Virus record (IMG/VR): IMGVR_UViG_3300032220_000338
Coordinates: 1 to 20,861 of that record
Length of the DNA stretch: 20,861 nt
Direction: 5' to 3' (one strand)
DNA from: a virus
The position numbers and the translations under genes are program-made. Below are positions 16,039-20,861 of this stretch, piece after piece. Within the stretch, counting starts at the first letter, position 1. Every line of letters begins with the position of its first letter. The notes below the pieces were generated by a model that was not told the origin of the DNA, searched no databases, and was given only the letters and a program-made list of their open reading frames with translations.

Positions 16039-16237
16039 CTATTTTAAAATCCTACATAAACAAATTTTCGAATTATGTTATTATGGTGTGGGATTTATAC
16101 AATCAGATGTATATGCAATGCCGGTTCATATGAGATTATTTTATTACAATGAATTGGTTGAAGCAAAAAAGAGAGAAAATAAACAGCAGGAAGAATCAAA
16201 TCAGAGAGCTAATTCTAAGATAAAAGTGAGGAGATAA
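16016..16237 (+). CDS. Frameshift extension of the chaperone (+1 frame, no own start)
   Basis: The +1 frame is open from the codon after a TAG (16013-16015) to the TAA at 16235-16237. Read after the T run it gives 70 residues (GLPNNYFKILHKQIFELCYYG to the end), including the MPVHMRLFYYNELVEAKKRE segment, a charged helical tail of the kind seen in tail-assembly-chaperone extensions. The first in-frame ATG is at 16118, inside the conserved-looking part, so independent translation would lose the first 31 residues. A slip of +1 (or -2) on TTTTTTT would make a fusion of 317 residues. The stop codon lies in the loop of the terminator hairpin. The alternative is a sequencing or assembly error in the homopolymer, in which case the gene is simply one longer frame. 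Confidence 0.75.
   Translation, partial: AFFGLPNNYFKILHKQIFELCYYGVGFIQSDVYAMPVHMRLFYYNELVEAKKRENKQQEESNQRANSKIKVRR
16018..16024 (+). promoter_or_regulatory. Candidate slippery site for programmed frameshift (T7)
   Basis: Seven T follow GGC. Phe-tRNA on TTT at 16021-16023 could re-pair with TTT at 16022-16024 (+1) or 16019-16021 (-2). The shift must occur between the +1-frame TAG at 16013 and the zero-frame TAA at 16036, and this run is the only obvious slippery sequence in that interval. Confidence 0.65.
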
Positions 16238-16250
16238 TCCTCACTTTTTT
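16222..16250 (+). terminator. Rho-independent terminator overlapping the chaperone extension stop
   Basis: AAAAGTGAGGA (16222-16232) pairs with TCCTCACTTTT (16238-16248) around a five-base loop, followed by further T residues. The TAA ending the +1 frame (16235-16237) lies inside the loop. Confidence 0.9.
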
Positions 16251-16258
16251 TATTCCTA

Positions 16259-16267
16259 ATATTTATG
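16259..16267 (+). promoter_or_regulatory. Promoter-like element ATATTTATG (copy F)
   Basis: The element ends 20 nt before the ATG at 16288 and lies 8 nt after the preceding terminator. The last base differs from the main form. Confidence 0.45.
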
Positions 16268-16287
16268 ATTATACAAAAACGTCTATT

Positions 16288-16557
16288 ATGAAATTAAAAG
16301 TAACTAACGAAGATAGACAACTTTTTAAAGAAGTTGTTAAAAAGCATGGTATTATAAAAGAAAGTTTGATAATGACTTTACTTGGAAAGGTATTGGGATA
16401 TCAGATTGAGAAGGCCATCAAAAATGATAAAGATATTCAATCTGCGGTTAAAGCGGCAGATGCTGATATGGATAAAGCAAGAGCATTGATTGATGATTTA
16501 ATTGATAAAGGGTTGGAAGTTCCACCTTTTATGAAGCAATGGGCTACTAAAAAATAA
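16288..16557 (+). CDS. Small helical protein preceding the tape measure
   Basis: The protein has 89 residues and I do not recognise it. It is Lys/Asp-rich and predicted by eye to be almost wholly helical: an N-terminal segment, VTNEDRQLFKEVVKKHG, then a hydrophobic helix, SLIMTLLGKVLGYQIEKAI. A charged helix, AADADMDKARALIDDLIDKG, follows, and the protein ends PPFMKQWATKK. There is no Cys and no signal peptide. It begins the transcription unit that carries the tape measure and the baseplate protein; the tape measure starts 10 bases after its stop. Gene position suggests a tail-assembly accessory, for example a partner of the tape measure or chaperone, but nothing in the sequence proves it. 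Confidence 0.7.
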   Translation: MKLKVTNEDRQLFKEVVKKHGIIKESLIMTLLGKVLGYQIEKAIKNDKDIQSAVKAADADMDKARALIDDLIDKGLEVPPFMKQWATKK

Positions 16558-16567
16558 TTAAAGCTTT

Positions 16568-19096
16568 ATGGCAGATACAAGTTTAAATGACTTAAAGGAG
16601 ATGCAAAAATTAACAGCATCTATGACCAAAGATTATGATACTCTTTTAAAAGGTCATGGTAAAGTTAATAAAGCATTAAAAAGTGAAGTAGAACTTCAAA
16701 AATCAATTGTTGCTGGTATCAAAGATGCCGTAACGGCAGAGGAAGCAATTGAAAAATTGAAGAAAAGACATATTGCTTTAGGTACAAAACATTTGGACAA
16801 TAATAAAAATGTAATAGTTGCCTTACAAATGCAAAATAAAATTGTAAGACAATACCTTCAAGCATCGGCATTAATTGTAGCAAGAGAAACAAAAAGAAAA
16901 GAAATTTTAGAAAAAGTTGCTTCCAAAGTAGATGGTGTTACTGGTGCAATGAAAGGTCAAATGGACCATCTAAAACATGAACTAGAACATATTCCTGTTA
17001 TCGGAAAGATGATGAGTAATATGATACCATTTGATAAAATACAAGGCGGTGTAACCAGAATGGGTAAGGCATTTACTGGAGGTTTTACTGGTTCTTTTAA
17101 TAAAGTTTTAAAAAGTGGAGGAAGTTTTACAAAAGCATTAACAAGTGGTGTAGGTGGGGGTATCAAAGGATTGAGTGTAGCAGCTGCAAGAATAGCACCA
17201 ATGTTAGCAGGTCCTCAAGCAATAATAGCAGCAATAGTAGCAACACTTGCATTGGGTGTTATTAGAATGTATCAAATTGAAAAAGCTGCAGAGGCATTTA
17301 AAAAATCGACTGGTTTATTAAATAATGATACCAAAGATATTCAACGACAAATAAGTAAAATAAATGCAGATTATGCACAAATTGGTGTAAGTGCAGAAGA
17401 TGTAGCAGAATACGCAGCTGCTTTTAACAATGCATTTCATGGTACACAAAGAGCATCGGATGCTGTTTTGGGTTCTATGGCTGTACTTAACAAAAACTTT
17501 GGTGTGGCAGTTGAGGACCAAACAAAATTAAATCATTTATTCCAATCATCTGCACATCTTACTCAGGAACAAGCACAATATATGATTGGTTCGGTTGTTG
17601 CTGCAGCTGATTTAGCAAATGTTGCACCTACTAAAGTAATAGCTGACATGGCTGAGAATTCCGAAGCTATGTACAATTACTTTCATGGTTCAGTTGAAGA
17701 AATGGGAGCAGCAGCTGTTCAAGCTGCAAAAATGGGTACTAGCATTACACAAATGTCTGGTATGGCAGATAAATTACTTAACTTTGAAACCAGCTTAACT
17801 GATGAGTTAAACACTGGAGCAATTTTGGGTAAGAATTTTAATTTAAGTATAGCAAGGTCAGCGGCAGCTGCCGGTGATTTGGGTGGTATGTATGAAGCTG
17901 TTTTAGATGCTGTTGGTAATGTTGGGGATATTACTAAATTAACAAAATTTGAACAGGATTCTATTGTTCAATCAACTGGTATGCAAGTTTCTGAATTAGG
18001 AAATGCATTGCATATTAGAGAAAAATTCTCTAATGCAAGTAAAGCAGAATTGGCAGCTGGTGTGGAACTTCTAAAGAATGGTAAAGATATTCATGATATC
18101 AACGAAGATGATTTAAAAACTTTAGTTAAAAAACAAAAATCACAAAAAGAAATGCAGGGACAAATACATGCATTAGGTGATATGTTATCTGGATTTGGTT
18201 TAAAAATAATGGATGCATTCTTACCGGCTGGACAGGCATTAATTACAATAATAACTCCAATAGTTGCCGCATTGGGTTCTTTTATAAAAGGATTTATATC
18301 TCCAATGGCAAACGCATTTGGCAGAATGGCCAAAACTATTTCTGGTATTATGGAGAAGTTTGGTGGTATGGAAAAGACTGGTAAAATTTTAGGGAAAGTA
18401 TTTGAATTTATAGGAACAATACTTGGAGGTTCAATTGCAGTCGCTATTGAATATATGATGGGCGCATTTGAATCGATAGTAGATGTGGTAAGTGGTATAG
18501 TTAGTGTATTTAAAGGACTTTTTACAGGGGATATGAAGATGGTTGGCGATGGAATTAAAGATATATTTAAAGGTGTGCTTGGATTCATTTTTAGACTACC
18601 AATGGCGTTATATGATGGTTTTATGGATATGTTCCCAAAATTAGGCGAAATGGTATCATCATTCTTTAGTGGGGCATGGGATAAAGTAACTGGATTATTT
18701 GGATTTGGAAAGAGTGATAGTGGTAAAGTACAGGAAGCTGCAAGTAGTGGAATGGCCGATGGTGGTTCTGTACACGATGGTGTAATACAAAAAGGAAAAA
18801 TTATAACAACACATCCTGAAGATACCATAATGGCTATGAAAAATCCAAAAAATGTTCTTGGTAAAGGTTCTGGTGGATTGGGATTATTAGAAAATATAGT
18901 TGGTGGTATTGGTAATTTAATAGGTGGTGGTAGTGGTGGTGCAACTGATATGGGTCCATTGATTGCAGAAATTAAAGGATTAAGAGCCGATTTAGCAGCT
19001 GGTAAAATATCAATTAATATGGATGGTAGAAAAGTTACATCAGGCATTACTAAGATAGCAGGACAAAGCGCAGCAAATTCATATGTACAACGCTAA
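16568..19096 (+). CDS. Tail tape measure protein
   Basis: The protein has 842 residues. The N-terminal ~150 are charged helices (coiled-coil-like, Lys/Glu/Leu-rich). A Gly-rich segment follows, then a long hydrophobic helix at about 203-237 (ARIAPMLAGPQAIIAAIVATL). The central part is Ala-rich and helical. Further hydrophobic segments lie at about 558-583 and 620-690. Near the C terminus (about 729-761) is MADGGSVHDGVIQKGKIITTHPEDTIMAM, a phrase typical of tape-measure C termini, as I recall. In the family this protein sets tail length, sits inside the tube and is ejected before the DNA. If fully helical (about 0.15 nm per residue) it would span roughly 125 nm, a rule-of-thumb estimate. T4 gp29 has 590 residues. 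The stop overlaps the next ATG by one base (TAATG), implying translational coupling. Confidence 0.93.
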   Translation: MADTSLNDLKEMQKLTASMTKDYDTLLKGHGKVNKALKSEVELQKSIVAGIKDAVTAEEAIEKLKKRHIALGTKHLDNNKNVIVALQMQNKIVRQYLQASALIVARETKRKEILEKVASKVDGVTGAMKGQMDHLKHELEHIPVIGKMMSNMIPFDKIQGGVTRMGKAFTGGFTGSFNKVLKSGGSFTKALTSGVGGGIKGLSVAAARIAPMLAGPQAIIAAIVATLALGVIRMYQIEKAAEAFKKSTGLLNNDTKDIQRQISKINADYAQIGVSAEDVAEYAAAFNNAFHGTQRASDAVLGSMAVLNKNFGVAVEDQTKLNHLFQSSAHLTQEQAQYMIGSVVAAADLANVAPTKVIADMAENSEAMYNYFHGSVEEMGAAAVQAAKMGTSITQMSGMADKLLNFETSLTDELNTGAILGKNFNLSIARSAAAAGDLGGMYEAVLDAVGNVGDITKLTKFEQDSIVQSTGMQVSELGNALHIREKFSNASKAELAAGVELLKNGKDIHDINEDDLKTLVKKQKSQKEMQGQIHALGDMLSGFGLKIMDAFLPAGQALITIITPIVAALGSFIKGFISPMANAFGRMAKTISGIMEKFGGMEKTGKILGKVFEFIGTILGGSIAVAIEYMMGAFESIVDVVSGIVSVFKGLFTGDMKMVGDGIKDIFKGVLGFIFRLPMALYDGFMDMFPKLGEMVSSFFSGAWDKVTGLFGFGKSDSGKVQEAASSGMADGGSVHDGVIQKGKIITTHPEDTIMAMKNPKNVLGKGSGGLGLLENIVGGIGNLIGGGSGGATDMGPLIAEIKGLRADLAAGKISINMDGRKVTSGITKIAGQSAANSYVQR

Positions 19097-20861
19097 TGGG
19101 AAAATCAATTTTAGAACTATTTCAAAGTCAACAAATACCATTTAAAGATACTGGTACAGTTGAAACTGCGCAAAAACATTTTGCTATAAGAAATAGTAAA
19201 GATATTGAAAATGAACCATCTAATCCATTATTAATACCTTCGTTTAAATTACAAAAGGGAATACGAAAAAAACTTTCAATTAAAGATAAGGAAACTCGCT
19301 TTGAAGCAGAAACTACGGGATTAAACGCATTAATGTTATTATCAGGTCCTGCTTTATATGGTACTGATTTATTTAGATTAAAAAGAAAAACTACCAATAT
19401 GCTTGATGATATGAGAGCAGCATCTAATGGTAGTAACACAAATGGTTTATTAGGTGGTTTTATAAAAAAAATTGAAAAGTTTGGTAAAGACCTTTTAGGT
19501 AAACTTGGTGTAACTTTTCCTGAAAAATTAATTCCTACTAGAGTTGTACAAAATACAACATTTAAAGATGGTTTGGAAACTGATTTACTGACAACTTTAA
19601 AAACATTAAAAGATGGTAGTAATGGAAGTTGGGCAGGTAGATTTTTAGCAGATAATACAAAGGGTGGTTTAAGTGGAGTACCTAATGGATTATTATCAAG
19701 TGGAATAACTGCAGCAAAGGATGTATTAAGTAAAGCTTTATTTGGTAGTAGAACTGAAGCAGGGCAAAATTTAGCAAAATCAGGTGGTAGGTATAATAGC
19801 GAAAGTTTATATTCAAAATCGGTTGATTATACCAATACAATTATAGGTAGCAGAAATGATTTATCTTCAATATATAATGCATTTAAAAGATTATCAATAC
19901 CAAATAAAAGACCATCTCAAGTCAAAACATTCAATCCTCCAATAAATAATATAACGAGTTACATAAATACTTTTTCTATTATGAATGGTACTGAATATAC
20001 CAAAGTAAGAAAAAAGAATACAATTCATGCTACAAGAGGGTTTGGTTTGGGTTTGAAAGGTGATATGTTAAATTTGTTGGGTGTTGCAACTGCAAATAAA
20101 AAAGGGCAAGTATTATATCCGTTCACAAACCAACCAATAGATAGTTTAGATTTTATACCTTTTAAATTTGTAGGTGTGGCATCATCAAACTATTTATATT
20201 TTAGAGCAACATTAACAAGTTTATCTGAAGTATTTTCTCCAAACTGGGAATCTAAAGCATTTGCTGGTAACCCATTACCATTTTATTCATATGGGCATGT
20301 TGAAAGAGCAGTAACTTTGAATTTTAAAATATTTTCCGAACGTGTAGCGGAACATCAAGGTATGTGGAAACGATTGGCTGAGTTGAGTAGATTAGCATAC
20401 CCACAAAGATATTCAGGCGCAGCATTAAAAGCAACCGCACCATTTATTAAAATGACAATTGGTGATATGTACATAGATAAGTTAGGATTTATTGAATCTT
20501 TAACATATAATGTTCCTGATAATACTCCTTGGGAAATTGGTATGAATGGTGGTAATAGTGATAAGTATAAAGCACCTATGATTATAGAGGTTGAATTGAC
20601 ATTTAAATTCTTACTTGGAAGAAAAAATGTTACTGAAACTTCTTTATATGATTTTGGTAGTTGTAAACCAAAGGCAGGGACTCCACCACCAACGCCACCA
20701 CCTGGAACACCTGTTAAAAAAATACCACCACCTGTAACAATTCCAACGAGAAAACCAGTACCAATTGGTAAACCTCCGATAACACTTCCAGGTATACAAC
20801 CAAATATTAAACCAAATTTACCACCAACCCCACCGCCAACGCCGCCACCGCCGCCACCGCC
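19096..20861 (+). CDS. Baseplate / tail-tube-cap protein (T4 gp48/gp54-like), 3'-truncated by the window
   Basis: The frame opens at the ATG overlapping the tape-measure stop and is still open at the window edge, giving 588 visible residues. Residues about 1-350 are basic and little conserved. Residues about 350-510 contain PIDSLDFIPFKFVGVAS, YLYFRATLTSLSEVFSPNW, YSYGHVERAVTLNFKIFSE, WKRLAELSRLAYPQRYSG, APFIKMTIGDMYIDKLGFI, NVPDNTPWEIG and MIIEVELTFKFLLG. This matches the layout of T4-like tail-tube-cap/baseplate proteins (gp48/gp54), whose tube-like domains nucleate tube growth, and the gene order (tape measure, then 48, 54) agrees. From about residue 525 the protein becomes proline-rich with PPTPPP runs and continues past the window. 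The proline tail is unusual for this family. Confidence 0.8.
   Translation, partial: MGKSILELFQSQQIPFKDTGTVETAQKHFAIRNSKDIENEPSNPLLIPSFKLQKGIRKKLSIKDKETRFEAETTGLNALMLLSGPALYGTDLFRLKRKTTNMLDDMRAASNGSNTNGLLGGFIKKIEKFGKDLLGKLGVTFPEKLIPTRVVQNTTFKDGLETDLLTTLKTLKDGSNGSWAGRFLADNTKGGLSGVPNGLLSSGITAAKDVLSKALFGSRTEAGQNLAKSGGRYNSESLYSKSVDYTNTIIGSRNDLSSIYNAFKRLSIPNKRPSQVKTFNPPINNITSYINTFSIMNGTEYTKVRKKNTIHATRGFGLGLKGDMLNLLGVATANKKGQVLYPFTNQPIDSLDFIPFKFVGVASSNYLYFRATLTSLSEVFSPNWESKAFAGNPLPFYSYGHVERAVTLNFKIFSERVAEHQGMWKRLAELSRLAYPQRYSGAALKATAPFIKMTIGDMYIDKLGFIESLTYNVPDNTPWEIGMNGGNSDKYKAPMIIEVELTFKFLLGRKNVTETSLYDFGSCKPKAGTPPPTPPPGTPVKKIPPPVTIPTRKPVPIGKPPITLPGIQPNIKPNLPPTPPPTPPPPPP
20668..20861 (+). repeat. 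Proline-rich, GC-rich low-complexity tract
   Basis: About 65 residues are dominated by Pro with Thr, Lys and Ile, ending in PPTPPPTPPPPPP at the window edge. CCG and CCA codons make the last ~45 bases clearly GC-rich in an otherwise AT-rich sequence. Confidence 0.85.

Noticed and set aside
16118-16237. Separate 39-residue gene starting at ATG 16118
   Set aside because: The same frame is open and protein-like well upstream of this ATG, back to the T7 run, so a frameshift extension (or a homopolymer error) explains it better.
18091-19047. 318-codon - strand frame opposite the tape measure
   Set aside because: It lies wholly inside a well-supported gene, is Pro/Ile/Ser-rich as expected of an antisense reading, and has no leader signal.

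Overview
The window is an AT-rich stretch of a contractile-tailed bacteriophage (myovirus, class Caudoviricetes, T4-superfamily flavour). All genes I can support lie on the + strand and encode virion or tail-assembly proteins. The sheath, tube, gp26-like chaperone, tape measure and gp48/54-like baseplate proteins occur in the T4-type order. I see no replication, lysis, integration or tRNA genes, no insertion sequence and no CRISPR array. Most genes lack a strong Shine-Dalgarno sequence and have A-rich leaders. This fits a low-GC host, plausibly Bacteroidota, but the host is inference and not shown.

Region 1 (1-2599) is an adhesin cassette. It holds the 3' end of a collagen-like fibre gene that enters from outside the window, a PKD plus leucine-rich-repeat surface protein, and a small tail-assembly-chaperone-like protein. 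The three genes are packed 1-4 bases apart.

Region 2 (2600-11671) starts with a promoter-like ATATTTATA element. It then encodes two small virion proteins and a 2791-residue giant fibre. The fibre has, in order, a beta-rich head, about 467 residues of Gly-X-Ser repeat, four 27-residue tandem repeats, a lectin-like region, 13 dispersed YD-GYY modules and a C-terminal endosialidase-type (S74) intramolecular chaperone. Region 3 (11672-12309) holds a small marine-phage-type virion protein and then a strong terminator followed at once by the next promoter-like element.

Region 4 (12310-20861) is the tail core: sheath, tube, gp26-like tail-assembly chaperone, a small helical protein, tape measure, and the start of a baseplate/tail-tube-cap protein whose C terminus turns into a proline-rich tract running off the window. 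The chaperone gene carries a good candidate for programmed frameshifting. A run of seven T (16018-16024) sits just before its stop, and the +1 frame is open for 70 further codons with no usable start of its own.

Expression looks modular. Six copies of an ATATTTAT element lie upstream of transcription-unit starts, five of them 20-25 nt from the ATG. Three rho-independent terminators (12190-12238, 15201-15229, 16222-16250) each sit immediately before one of these elements. The likely units are 2649-11671, 11720-12166, 12310-14631, 14684-15178, 15283-16237 and 16288 to beyond the end.
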